A DNA stretch of 64,000 bases, from assembly GCF_003967535.1 (NCBI RefSeq), contig NZ_BIFR01000001.1, positions 2,231,001 through 2,295,000 of the forward strand, in the 5' to 3' direction. Source of the DNA: Tengunoibacter tsumagoiensis (GTDB lineage: Bacteria > Chloroflexota > Ktedonobacteria > Ktedonobacterales > Ktedonobacteraceae). Made by a program: the position numbers and the translations under genes. The notes under the pieces are model-generated. The model made no database searches. It was not told the DNA's origin and saw nothing but the letters and a program-made list of their open reading frames with translations. Positions 43,260-51,740 of the stretch are shown piece after piece. Each line of letters opens with the position of its first letter. Position 1 is the stretch's first letter.

Positions 43260-43306
43260 TAAGCACAGCCTGGGGAAGAGCAATACACAGCGTACTGGGA
43301 CTGCTA

Positions 43307-44077
43307 TTGTTGCTACTCACGCTGCTGTTACCATTAGCGGCCTTGTTGGCACGATTGCCTGGCAAAATAACCATCTGGAGTGCTGGGCTTTTCGTGCTGA
43401 CTCTGATCCAGGTGATACTGGCTGGTTTCTCCAGAAGCGTTCCGTTTCTGGCCGCATTGCATCCGTCTAATGCCATGCTGCTGTTTGGTCTGAACGTGAT
43501 CCTGATCATTCAAGGATGGCAAATGATGGAGAAGAAGAGTCCCGAAATGGAACAAGCACTGACAGCACAAGCACTTCATAACAGGAGAACACGTCATCGG
43601 GTGCCGCTGGAGATCAATCTAGCAACCGGAGGCTACCTCCTGTATACGTTTATCAGCGTGAGTGTCCTCACGCTCTTTTTCCTCAACCGCAATGATGTTG
43701 TCAATGCGGTCAAAGCGCTAAACCCTGATTTTTCGCAGCGTGAGATTGATGGGTCAGTGTTCTCGATCCAGGTGATCGTCGTAGGGGCACATATCTTCTT
43801 TGGCACCTGTGCTGCCTGCCTTGCTTTCCTGATTCGCACAGGCAAAAACTGGGTACGCATAGCAAGTAGCGTTGTAGCTGGCCTGGCGGTTCTGGAAATA
43901 TGTTACGAATGGCTCTCGCCGACGGATGTCCCGGCAGTCCTGGCTCCCAATCAACGAATCTATGCCGTTTTTGTCCAGATTCTCATGACCCTGATGGTAC
44001 TGTCCTGTGTCGCGTTGCAGTGGATTCCCCAAACGTCCCGTAAATTCATCACAGCGCAGGAACGACCAATTTCCTGA
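43307..44077 (+). CDS. Membrane protein, DUF6220-like N-half
   Basis: About 256 residues from a TTG at 43307, but the frame is coding-like from just after the previous stop (I-S-T-A-W-G-R-A-I-H-S-V-L-G-L), with no ATG or GTG; the true start may be a rarer codon near 43259, behind AGAGGA. The first half has H-P-S-N-A-M-L-L-F-G-L, like DUF6220. The second half adds four helices with H-x-F-F-G-T-C-A-A-C. It is close behind the esterase fusion and probably in the same operon. Confidence 0.6.
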   Translation: MLLLTLLLPLAALLARLPGKITIWSAGLFVLTLIQVILAGFSRSVPFLAALHPSNAMLLFGLNVILIIQGWQMMEKKSPEMEQALTAQALHNRRTRHRVPLEINLATGGYLLYTFISVSVLTLFFLNRNDVVNAVKALNPDFSQREIDGSVFSIQVIVVGAHIFFGTCAACLAFLIRTGKNWVRIASSVVAGLAVLEICYEWLSPTDVPAVLAPNQRIYAVFVQILMTLMVLSCVALQWIPQTSRKFITAQERPIS

Positions 44078-44511
44078 TCTGCCTTAATACGCCAAAAGGA
44101 CAGGTTTAGGTTGAGCATCGAGCTTGTTCCTGGTTAAGATGTTCCAGGATGTCTGGGTGAACCCCCCCTTATTGCTCGCATGCCCCATATGTAGATGTGC
44201 GTCGCCGCTTTGTTCCTCATTAACCCGGTACTCACTTAGCGGCGCGTGCGTTCTACCTGCGTGAACTGGCTTTCGTCGAGGAGTACCGGGCCCATACTAG
44301 CAGGACTTCCCCTGAGTCCTTTATAATCTTGCCTATGTGTTTGATGTGATTCTCAGGATGAGCAGTGAGATGACAAAAAAGGGCAAGAATGTTCATAGTG
44401 TCGTCATCTCTACCCACTATACTGTTGTTGCAGATACAGAAAAACACAATGCACATTGAACATTCATGAGGAAAGTATCATGCATAGCGGGGAAGGACGC
44501 ATCCTGGTGAC
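44078..44511. other. Intergenic region with duplicated promoter
   Basis: About 430 nt. The first 290 nt show nothing I recognise. The rest is copy B of the promoter at 39876 (see next entry). Confidence 0.5.
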
Positions 44512-44523
44512 CTATACGACCTG
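44369..44523 (+). pseudogene. Duplicated promoter plus dead gene start (repeat copy B)
   Basis: 44369-44486 repeats the promoter and start of the LLM gene: TGACAAAAAA, AAGAATGTTCATAG, GTTGTTGCAGATACAG, AGGAAAGTA and then ATGCATA at 44480. The reading frame ends after 14 codons at 44522-44524, inside the end of the kinase gene on the other strand. So a regulated promoter survives without a gene. Confidence 0.65.
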
Positions 44524-45984
44524 AGCAATGAGTGGTAGACGAACTTCGAAGAGTGAGCCCTCTCCAGGTGTGCTCTGGATGTAAACTTCGCCTCCATGGC
44601 TATGAGCTATCCACTGAGCGATAGAGAGCCCCAGACCGGTCCCACCTGGCTGGATAACATGTGTCTGCCTCTCTTCCTGACTGCGTGTACGCGCTTTATC
44701 TACCCGGTAGAAGCGATCAAACAGGTAGGGGAGATGATCGTTATCAATGCCAGGTCCATCATCCTGAACACGAATAATCCCCCAGGCTTTTTCAACGGTC
44801 AGTTCTACATAGACGTGTGTCCCCACCCCACTGGTATATTTAATGGCGTTTTCTACAATATTCATGAGCATCCGGCTTAAGTGCTCGCTATCTCCCTCTA
44901 CCAGGAGTTCTGGTAAGTCACCTGTAGCGAGGTTGATCTTATGCTGTTGTGCCAATGGTAACAGGCGTTCAACGCTTGCAAGGGCGATATCGCTTAAATC
45001 TACCTCTTCTTTATAGAAGGTAAACTCACCTGTGTCGGCCCGTGCGAGGAGGAGCAAGCTATTGACGATGCTTGTCATCTGCTCATTCTCGGCCTGGATA
45101 CGTTCCAGGGTGTTGCGATACACCTCAGGGGTCTGGGATTGTGTCAGAGCCTGATTAATCTCCAGGTTAATAATGGTGAGAGGTGTACGCAGTTCGTGGC
45201 TAGCGTCAGCGGCAAACTGGTTTTGTCGTTTGAATGCGGCCTCCAGGCGAGCTAGCATCTGGTCAAAGGTTGCTGCCAGCTCACCAAACTCGTCTCTGCG
45301 TGGCAAATGCAGGCGACGACGTAGGTCCGTCGCATTAATTTCATTGGCCGTACGTGTGATCATCTTCACTGGTTGAAGGGCCTTGCCAGCTAGCCAGTAG
45401 CCTCCTATCGCTGCGACCAGTAGGCCCATGGTAGCATGGAAGAGCCAGATAGACATTAACTGTATGGGGTGTTCTTTCGCTTGCCCAAGCACCAGAGTAG
45501 CAATCCGAGCGTCATGTTCTAGAAGAGGCGTCACCAGGAAGCGATACGTAGAGGTGTTGCCTTGCCAATTCCCTGTATGTGATAGTTGAGATAGGCTAAG
45601 GTCAAATAGAGCCTGGTTGCTATCTACACGCTCCTGAAGCAGTTTTATGGTATCTGTGGGAAGGGGAGTCCCACGTTTATCCAGAATTGTGTGATCTGGG
45701 CGTAACAGGAGTACGACTTCATTTTGGGAGATTTTTAGTTGCTGTGAAAGAGGTGAGATGTGCTGTAAGAGGAGCGGTTTATAGGTCTCACGCAGGTATT
45801 GAGTATCCTGATAGAGTTGCGTTTCCACCCGGCTTTCAGCGGTGCTGGGGCTAAGAAACGTCTGTGTGGCATACAGGCTACCCCCGAAGAGAAAGAGAAT
45901 AAAGCTGATAATGGCTAAATACCACAGGGTCAGGCGTACCCGTACACTGGAGAAAAAGGGCACGCGAGTCGTTTGATATTTCAT
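44512..45984 (-). CDS. Membrane sensor histidine kinase (OmpR-type partner)
   Basis: 490 residues. Two membrane helices (about 18-40 and 180-200) enclose an external sensor domain; then HAMP (R-T-A-N-E-I-N-A-T-D-L), HisKA with acceptor H in D-A-S-H-E-L-R-T-P-L, and HATPase with N-box N-I-V-E-N-A-I-K-Y-T, G1 D-D-G-P-G-I and G2 G-G-T-G-L-G-L. The gene overlaps its regulator by 4 nt, so the two form one operon. Signal unknown. Confidence 0.93.
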   Translation of the reverse strand: MKYQTTRVPFFSSVRVRLTLWYLAIISFILFLFGGSLYATQTFLSPSTAESRVETQLYQDTQYLRETYKPLLLQHISPLSQQLKISQNEVVLLLRPDHTILDKRGTPLPTDTIKLLQERVDSNQALFDLSLSQLSHTGNWQGNTSTYRFLVTPLLEHDARIATLVLGQAKEHPIQLMSIWLFHATMGLLVAAIGGYWLAGKALQPVKMITRTANEINATDLRRRLHLPRRDEFGELAATFDQMLARLEAAFKRQNQFAADASHELRTPLTIINLEINQALTQSQTPEVYRNTLERIQAENEQMTSIVNSLLLLARADTGEFTFYKEEVDLSDIALASVERLLPLAQQHKINLATGDLPELLVEGDSEHLSRMLMNIVENAIKYTSGVGTHVYVELTVEKAWGIIRVQDDGPGIDNDHLPYLFDRFYRVDKARTRSQEERQTHVIQPGGTGLGLSIAQWIAHSHGGEVYIQSTPGEGSLFEVRLPLIAQVV

Positions 45985-46673
45985 TGCGCCTCCTGTCTCG
46001 TGTTCGGAGCCGAAAGGCAGTAGCCAATACCACGGATAGTTGTCAGGAGGTTGGTGGCAAAAGGATGATCAATCTTGCGACGCAGGCGGCGTACATAGAC
46101 ATCAATAACGTTGGAATTGCATTCAAAGTCATAGTTCCAGATGTGCTGTTCAATCATATTCCGTGTTACTACCTGTCCAGGATGATACATAAAGTATTCG
46201 AGGAGAGCATATTCTTTGGGTGTCAGATCTATAGAGCGTCCTTCTCGCTCTACTGTATGCGTAGCCGGATCAACAAATAAGCTGCCTATCTCCAGGCGTG
46301 AGCTTTTATAGGGTTGCTGGCGTCTCAGCAGGGCACGCAGGCGAGCCAGCAGTTCGCTCATAGCAAAGGGTTTGACCAGGTAATCATCGGCTCCACAATC
46401 TAATCCTCGTACTCGATCATCGATCGTATCGCGTGCCGTCAGGAGCAGGATTGGTGTCTGAACACGGCGGCGGCGCAGTTCGCGACAGACCTCCAGTCCA
46501 TCCTTTTTGGGCAGAAGGATATCCAGAATAATCAGGTCATACGGAGTGAGTTCAGCAAGATCCTGTCCCTCCTGACCATCATAGGCTGTGTCAACACTAT
46601 ACCTCTCATTGACGAGGTTTGTTTTCAACGATTCGCTAAGTCTGTAATTGTCTTCTACCACAAGAATACGCAT
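45981..46673 (-). CDS. OmpR/PhoB-family response regulator
   Basis: 230 residues from the ATG at 46673 (GAGGAG 12 nt upstream; an ATG at 46715 is open but lacks a ribosome site). Receiver with E-D, acceptor D in I-I-L-D-I-L-L-P and K in L-V-K-P-F-A; winged-helix output domain with L-T-P-K-E-Y-A-L-L-E-Y and I-D-V-Y-V-R-R-L-R-R-K-I. Such proteins bind 11-bp-spaced direct repeats as dimers. A repeat of that form (TGACA-N6-TGACA) lies 120 nt upstream, and others near 38.9 and 39.9 kb. Confidence 0.93.
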   Translation of the reverse strand: MRILVVEDNYRLSESLKTNLVNERYSVDTAYDGQEGQDLAELTPYDLIILDILLPKKDGLEVCRELRRRRVQTPILLLTARDTIDDRVRGLDCGADDYLVKPFAMSELLARLRALLRRQQPYKSSRLEIGSLFVDPATHTVEREGRSIDLTPKEYALLEYFMYHPGQVVTRNMIEQHIWNYDFECNSNVIDVYVRRLRRKIDHPFATNLLTTIRGIGYCLSAPNTRQEAQ

Positions 46674-47003
46674 TGTAAAAGTTTGCTCCTCGAAAAGGGT
46701 TTGTAGAGCGTGCATATGGGCTGCGTTTTATATGCACGCCTTATCTTCCATGATGAGCCGTTCCATTGTACCCTCATTATGGCATGTCAAGATGACAGAA
46801 TGATGACAAAAAGTCGCAATCTGTTCCTCTGATCGGAGACAATATAGTTCATTTCTCCGAACAAGTTGACAATATCCTCAATGATACTCGGTTGCTCTAA
46901 AGCAGGTTGATCCAGCATACGAGAGTGTCGTATGGAGCTGTCCTCGTGCTCATTGAGCAAACGGAACCTTCTCTTTCGCCAGCGCCTCAACTATGTCAAT
47001 GGA
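46674..47003. promoter_or_regulatory. Intergenic region with TGACA direct repeat
   Basis: TGACA at 46793 and 46804, 11 bp apart, followed by AAAAA, matches the sites at 38855 and 39876. It points away from the regulator gene on the plus strand. Candidate autoregulatory site. The rest shows no clear feature. Confidence 0.55.
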
Positions 47004-47804
47004 TCATACGTCAATGCGGACAGATTGGCCAAAGGGAAGGAAGCACAATTGATCTTCTAGCCCAGCTTTTGCGAACGCTTCTTCAATCTCGGCACGACCC
47101 TCACTCAAATGTGCCCACCCCTCGTAATGAATCGGAATGACCATCGCCTTTCCAAGAGCTTTTGCGAACAGTGATCCTTCACCTGCGCTGAAGGTGAGGT
47201 GAACTGGTCCCAACACTTCGGGATCAGCAGCTGCGCCGAAGTGAAGCAGTACTGTTCCCACCTGGAAACGCTGAGGAATCTCGTGTAGTGCCTCGAAGAG
47301 AACCGTATCTCCTGACACGTAGAGCGCACCATGTTGCTGTCCTTCCCATTCCAGTATCCATCCAGTCACATCGCCCATGGCGTCTTCCAGTTCTGGTGGA
47401 CCATGTCGGGCTGGCGTGCTCGTCACACGAACATGCAGATGATTAATTCCCGAAAGAGTGACCGTCTCCCAGGTAGGCACGCCTTGAGCATTCTTTTCCA
47501 AACGCTGTGCTCCAACGGGAGTGGTCAAGACCTGTTTGACCTGTGATAGAAAGGCACGTCCCGCCGAGTCAAGATTATCGATATGTTGATCGTGGCTCAG
47601 TAGGACAGTGTGAACTTCTCCAATCTCGGAGGGGAAACGTGCCGGATCGGTCTTTTTCACTAATTCATATGGGCCATCAACATACCTCGTGCCAGCCGGG
47701 TCGAATGTAGGATCAGTGAGGATGCGAAGTGGCCCTATCTCAATAAGGACTGTAGGCCCGCCAATATGCGTGATACGGACAGGAATAGTGGGTGCTTGAA
47801 TCAT
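47004..47804 (-). CDS. MBL-fold metallo-hydrolase
   Basis: 266 residues. The metal motif is S-H-D-Q-H-I-D-N-L-D near 90-99 (the usual H-x-H-x-D-H is H-x-x-H-x-D-N here), with further ligands in T-P-A-R-H-G, S-G-D-T-V and I-P-I-H-Y-E-G. It belongs to the UlaG/ N-acyl-PE phospholipase-like branch. AGGAGAGA lies before the start. Substrate unknown; not closely related to the MBL protein at 11.6 kb. Confidence 0.8.
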   Translation of the reverse strand: MIQAPTIPVRITHIGGPTVLIEIGPLRILTDPTFDPAGTRYVDGPYELVKKTDPARFPSEIGEVHTVLLSHDQHIDNLDSAGRAFLSQVKQVLTTPVGAQRLEKNAQGVPTWETVTLSGINHLHVRVTSTPARHGPPELEDAMGDVTGWILEWEGQQHGALYVSGDTVLFEALHEIPQRFQVGTVLLHFGAAADPEVLGPVHLTFSAGEGSLFAKALGKAMVIPIHYEGWAHLSEGRAEIEEAFAKAGLEDQLCFLPFGQSVRIDV

Positions 47805-48144
47805 GATCTCTCTCCTTCGTAGGGATGAGTGAAAGTCGAATGGTTCCTAAAAATATACGTATCTTTTATCATTTTGATGCGTATATAAAGCGGGGTTAGT
47901 ATAGTAGAGTAAAATGGACTTGTCAACATACCTATCAGTATTCATATAGACATGCGGGAAGTCGCCATCCAGTCGCTCCCAATCTCTTCCATCGAGAGTT
48001 CAATGAAAAGCACATCAATTTATAGCAAAAACTATCCATCGTCTTGTAGAGCCTTTGACTTCCCCACTATCCGTGTTATATTATGATCATAGTCAATAAA
48101 TGATCACAGTCATTTTAGTAGGAGAGGATGGTATCGTCACAGGT
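47805..48144 (+). promoter_or_regulatory. Intergenic region; promoter and direct-repeat operator of the TetR gene
   Basis: TTGACT (48055-48060), a 16-nt spacer and TATATT (48077-48082) form a promoter. TGATCATAGTCA (48084-48095) and TGATCACAGTCA (48101-48112) repeat directly 17 bp apart just after the -10, over the expected start. ATATACG (47853) and CGTATAT (47880) form a weaker inverted repeat nearer the MBL gene. Confidence 0.65.
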
Positions 48145-48759
48145 ATGGCCGTACGACGTTTGCGAGAGCAGAACAAACAACGCACCTTTGCGTCTATTAA
48201 GCAGGCGGCAAAATCCTTATTTGAACAGAAAGGGTATGAGGCAACGACTACTCGTGAAATTGCTGAATTGGCTCAGATCGGTACGGGCACTCTTTTCCTG
48301 TATGTCAAGGATAAAGCAGAACTTCTGATTCTTATCTACACTGATGCTCTCAAAGAGATCATCGCCAGTGTGTTTGCCACGCTGCCTGAAGATGGGCTTT
48401 TGTTGGATGGGCTTATGCATATCTTTAGTTCCTTCTTCCGCTTTTACGAACGAGACCTGGCGAACGCTCGTTTCTTCTTGAAGGAGCTTCTTTTTTACGT
48501 GAGTGAGCAGAATGATCATCGATCGTTTGACCCTCTGAACGAGCATTTCGTCACTCAATTAGCACATCTGATACAACAAGCACAGGAACGCGGAGCAATT
48601 AATCAGAATATCAATCCACATCTGGCTGCTCATAGCTTTTATGCCCTCTATTTTGCAGCGGTGACTGCCTGGTTAGGGAATATCCTTCTTTCAGATCTGG
48701 ATGTTCTTGATCAGCTACGGGCAGCCTTCGACTTGCAGATTAAGGGAATGCTTCCCTGA
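48145..48759 (+). CDS. TetR-family transcriptional regulator
   Basis: 204 residues from the ATG at 48145; the longer frame would start inside the operator repeats. HTH: T-T-R-E-I-A-E-L-A-Q-I-G-T-G-T-L-F-L-Y-V-K-D-K-A-E-L. The ligand domain is helical. Probably represses itself through the direct repeats at 48084-48112, and possibly the methyltransferase 73 nt downstream. Confidence 0.85.
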   Translation: MAVRRLREQNKQRTFASIKQAAKSLFEQKGYEATTTREIAELAQIGTGTLFLYVKDKAELLILIYTDALKEIIASVFATLPEDGLLLDGLMHIFSSFFRFYERDLANARFFLKELLFYVSEQNDHRSFDPLNEHFVTQLAHLIQQAQERGAINQNINPHLAAHSFYALYFAAVTAWLGNILLSDLDVLDQLRAAFDLQIKGMLP

Positions 48760-48832
48760 CACCCCCAGGTCACAGTGAGGAAGGTGTTTTATCTTCCCCT
48801 ATGAAAGCCACTGTTTGTGAAAGGAAAATAGA

Positions 48833-49606
48833 ATGGGCAAAAAACAGGATGTTTTGGGTAAAAAAAGCCCTTCTGAATGGGAAGGATTAGCAATGAGAGA
48901 ACAATCTCTCTTTTCTGTTCGCACGAAATATTTTCAGTCAATCATCACGAACACACTTCATCTCAATCCAAATGAGCAGAAAGTGCTCCATCTTGGTGGA
49001 CGACGAGGGCTCTTTGCGCAAGAACTGGCACAGCAAGGGTTTCATGTGACAGTCATGGATAGTTCTGAGGCTGCAATTGCTTTCGCCAGGGACCAGGCAA
49101 AGTTGGAAAACGTGACCATTGACGCCCTGATAGGAAATGCTGAACACCTTCCTTATGCCGATGCTTCTTTTGATATCATCTACTGTTCTGATCTGCTCGA
49201 AGTGACAAATAACATGGAGGGGATAATAGCAGAAGCGTCGCGAGTCTTAAAACCAGGGGGAATATTCCTGTATGATACTGTCAACAGAACGATCTTGAGC
49301 AGATTGGTGTATCTGTTTCTTTTTCAGCGATGGTCCTGGAGCGCTATTATGCCACCACACCGCTACTCCCCCCATCGCCTGGTCCCACCTCGAAAGCTGA
49401 AGCACCTTATGCACAAGTATGAGCTTGACAACCAGGAGTGTGTTGAATTCAAACCAGAAAGCCTCTCACAGCTTCTTGGCGCAGTGAGAGCATACAAACA
49501 AGGGATGCTCAATGCTGATGAAGCAGGCAAGCGCGTCCAGATGAAGGTAGGAAAACGAGGTGAGAAACCAGCGGTGACCTATCTAGGATATGGCTTCAAG
49601 CAGTAG
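48833..49606 (+). CDS. SAM-dependent methyltransferase (class I, UbiG-like)
   Basis: 257 residues. SAM-binding motif I V-L-H-L-G-G-R-R-G-L-F-A (usually with more Gly), motif II V-T-V-M-D-S-S-E, and motif III D-I-I-Y-C-S-D-L-L-E-V then V-L-K-P-G-G-I. This order is that of small-molecule methyltransferases such as UbiG. Substrate unknown. AAAGGAAAAT lies before the start. Confidence 0.82.
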   Translation: MGKKQDVLGKKSPSEWEGLAMREQSLFSVRTKYFQSIITNTLHLNPNEQKVLHLGGRRGLFAQELAQQGFHVTVMDSSEAAIAFARDQAKLENVTIDALIGNAEHLPYADASFDIIYCSDLLEVTNNMEGIIAEASRVLKPGGIFLYDTVNRTILSRLVYLFLFQRWSWSAIMPPHRYSPHRLVPPRKLKHLMHKYELDNQECVEFKPESLSQLLGAVRAYKQGMLNADEAGKRVQMKVGKRGEKPAVTYLGYGFKQ

Positions 49607-49732
49607 CCAGACAGAATGGCGATTTTTTCGGCTTGCACGTTTTTTTCATAGGAGCAACGGGGCCTGATTAGCTTTAATCATAGAAATTGAAGAGGGCTTC
49701 AGAAGTGTGCCGAAGCAGAGAAAGGAGGGCGA

Positions 49733-50371
49733 GTGAAGGAAAGCAAAAGGCACCAGAACGCTAGTAATCAGAAGGAGACGTCTGATGAACGCAACCCGTT
49801 CATCTTTCTGGGTGGCAACCTCGCACTGGATCTGGTTAATACGGAATACATAGTGCGAGGGAAAAGAGCGGATAGATTACTAACCCCTGTCGATGCCACT
49901 CAGTGGTGGGAGATGGCACAACAAATGTATTCACAAACCATTCAACACCAGGAAAGCAGGGCATGGAGTGAGCAACAGGTCTCGGCTCTCCGCAGGCTGC
50001 GACAGATGCTCCGTGACCTGTTTGAAACCATTGTAGTACACCATCAGGCACATGAGAACCAGATAGAAGAACTGAATAGCTTGCTGCGCCTGGGATCTTA
50101 CATGCTCGAAATTGGGCCAGAAGGGAATTTTTCGGCACACTACCGCATGCGGGACCTCCAGGGAAGTGAAGTGCTCTTTTCCATTGCATGGGCCGCGATG
50201 GATTTATTGACGAAGCAAGAACTGGGCCGATTGCATGCCTGTCAGAACAAGAGGTGTATGGTGCTTTTTTACGATACGACCAAAAGTGCTACTCGCCATT
50301 GGTGTAGCATTGCTTGTTCAAATCGTGCGCGGTCACTGCAAAACTACAGACAAACGAAGAACGCGCCATAA
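49733..50371 (+). CDS. ABATE/CGNR zinc-finger regulator, second copy
   Basis: 212 residues, GTG start with AAAGGAGG directly before. ABATE domain: G-G-N-L-A-L-D-L-V-N-T-E. Zinc ribbon: C-Q-N-K-R-C-M-V-L-F-Y-D, then H-W-C-S-I-A-C-S-N-R-A-R. It matches the regulator at 13971 in length, motif spacing and many flanking residues, so they are paralogues. Target genes are not obvious; the operon at 50.5 kb lies about 125 nt downstream. Confidence 0.85.
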   Translation: MKESKRHQNASNQKETSDERNPFIFLGGNLALDLVNTEYIVRGKRADRLLTPVDATQWWEMAQQMYSQTIQHQESRAWSEQQVSALRRLRQMLRDLFETIVVHHQAHENQIEELNSLLRLGSYMLEIGPEGNFSAHYRMRDLQGSEVLFSIAWAAMDLLTKQELGRLHACQNKRCMVLFYDTTKSATRHWCSIACSNRARSLQNYRQTKNAP

Positions 50372-50461
50372 CTGTGAAATGGCTTCTCTATTCTTCTGTA
50401 TAAAGAAAGGGAAGCATTCTTTTTGAGACCCCTACCATCCCTGGTATGGATGAGGAACACC

Positions 50462-50513
50462 TTGACAAACTCGGCAGATTATGTTATTTAGCTAATATGC
50501 TAAATAACATAAT
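50462..50513 (+). promoter_or_regulatory. Promoter and operator of the ArsR-PhzF operon
   Basis: TTGACA (50462-50467), a 17-nt spacer and TATTTA (50485-50490), then 6 nt and ATG (50497). A palindrome with perfect 15-bp arms (ATTATGTTATTTAGC, 50478-50492, and its complement at 50499-50513) around TAATAT covers the -10 box and the start codon. Confidence 0.75.
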
Positions 50514-50838
50514 ACTGAATAAAGAAGATCTGAGTATACTCAAGGCACTCGCCAGCGAGACGCGGCTTACGATCCTTGAGTTGCTCAAAGATCCCGTCGC
50601 AAATTTCCCACCGCAGGTCGATGGTGATCTCATCAGAGACGGCGTGTGCGCAGATTTCATCCGGGAGAAGTTGGGTATCACTGCCGCCACAGCTTCACGT
50701 CATCTCACTCTTTTAACTGAGGCTGGACTGTTAAACGCCAGGCGCAAGAAAGGATGGACATTCTATCGGCGTGACGAGCAAGCGTTCCAGCGCTACCTCC
50801 AGCAGTTACAATCGCACCTCTTGAAGGAGATCCCATGA
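50497..50838 (+). CDS. ArsR-family regulator, leaderless
   Basis: 113 residues from the ATG at 50497; an ATG at 50446 lies upstream of the promoter and is unlikely. HTH: D-F-I-R-E-K-L-G-I-T-A-A-T-A-S-R-H-L-T-L-L; wing R-R-K-K-G-W-T-F-Y. The only cysteine, in D-G-V-C-A-D, does not make a metal site. It probably represses its own operon through the palindrome over its start. ATGA overlap couples it to the PhzF gene. Confidence 0.85.
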   Translation: MLNNIILNKEDLSILKALASETRLTILELLKDPVANFPPQVDGDLIRDGVCADFIREKLGITAATASRHLTLLTEAGLLNARRKKGWTFYRRDEQAFQRYLQQLQSHLLKEIP

Positions 50839-51740
50839 GTCTTGAATACTTTCACGTGAATGTGTTCAGTCGCGTTCCATATCGTGGCAACGGTTTGCCC
50901 GTATTCCCTACTGCATCTGGCTTGCATACCAGCCAGATGCTCTCAATCACTCAGGAGTTGCGCCATTTGGAAGCGATTTTTCTTGAGCCGGGGAAAGACG
51001 CGAACACAGTCCACGCTCGCGTCTTCGACCTGTTCGAGGAGTTGCCATTCGCGGGACATCCCATTATTGGTGCTGCGGCCATACTGCATCATCTATCAGG
51101 GCGTACCTCTCCCCAGACCTGGCAGTTCAAACTGACTGAAAAGGTCGTAAGTATCGCCACAGAGCAAACTGAATATGGATATACTGGTCTGCTCAATCAA
51201 GGAGTGCCTGAATTCCTGGGTATGGTGACAGAACGTGACCTATTCGCTCGTGCGTTTGGTCTCACATCAGGCGATCTCCATCCTACTCTTCCGCTTGAAG
51301 TAGTCAGCACAGGATTGCGTTACCTGATCATACCAGTCAGACCAGGAGTGCTTCAGCATGCCCGTATTCTCAGTGACATCACCGAAATGCTGCGCAGAGT
51401 GAGAGCCCAGTTCGCGGTCCTGTTCGATGAAGCTGCACTTGAGATACGGCACTGGAGCAATGACGGTACTGTAGAAGATGTCGCAACTGGGAGCGCGGCA
51501 GGTACTATTGGAGCCTATCGCCTACGCCATAGGCTGACGCGTGCTGGTGAACGCTTCATTCTCAACCAGGGGCGCTTCATTGGCCGCCCGAGTACGCTTT
51601 GTGTGCAACCTGAGGGTACATCTGAAGCGATCCAGACGGTCAAGGTTGGGGGAGATGTTGTGCTATTAGGGCATGGCGCCCTGGAGGTACTGCCTACAGG
51701 AGCGTTGCAGGAGCAAGAAACGACTGCGAGGGAACAATGA
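50835..51740 (+). CDS. PhzF-family isomerase/epimerase
   Basis: 301 residues with the two-lobed PhzF fold: G-N-G-L-P-V-F near the start, the likely catalytic Glu in R-H-L-E-A-I-F-L, A-G-H-P-I-I-G-A-A, and D-V-A-T-G-S-A-A-G near 220. PhzF isomerises a dihydroanthranilate in phenazine formation, but most relatives act on other small molecules. No phenazine genes are present. Second gene of an operon coupled by ATGA overlaps on both sides. Confidence 0.88.
   Translation: MSLEYFHVNVFSRVPYRGNGLPVFPTASGLHTSQMLSITQELRHLEAIFLEPGKDANTVHARVFDLFEELPFAGHPIIGAAAILHHLSGRTSPQTWQFKLTEKVVSIATEQTEYGYTGLLNQGVPEFLGMVTERDLFARAFGLTSGDLHPTLPLEVVSTGLRYLIIPVRPGVLQHARILSDITEMLRRVRAQFAVLFDEAALEIRHWSNDGTVEDVATGSAAGTIGAYRLRHRLTRAGERFILNQGRFIGRPSTLCVQPEGTSEAIQTVKVGGDVVLLGHGALEVLPTGALQEQETTAREQ

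Noticed and set aside
50446..50496. Upstream ATG (50446) for the ArsR gene
   Set aside because: It lies before the predicted promoter and would not be in the mRNA.
50860..51135. Second open frame inside the PhzF gene
   Set aside because: Out-of-frame shadow of a clear family member.
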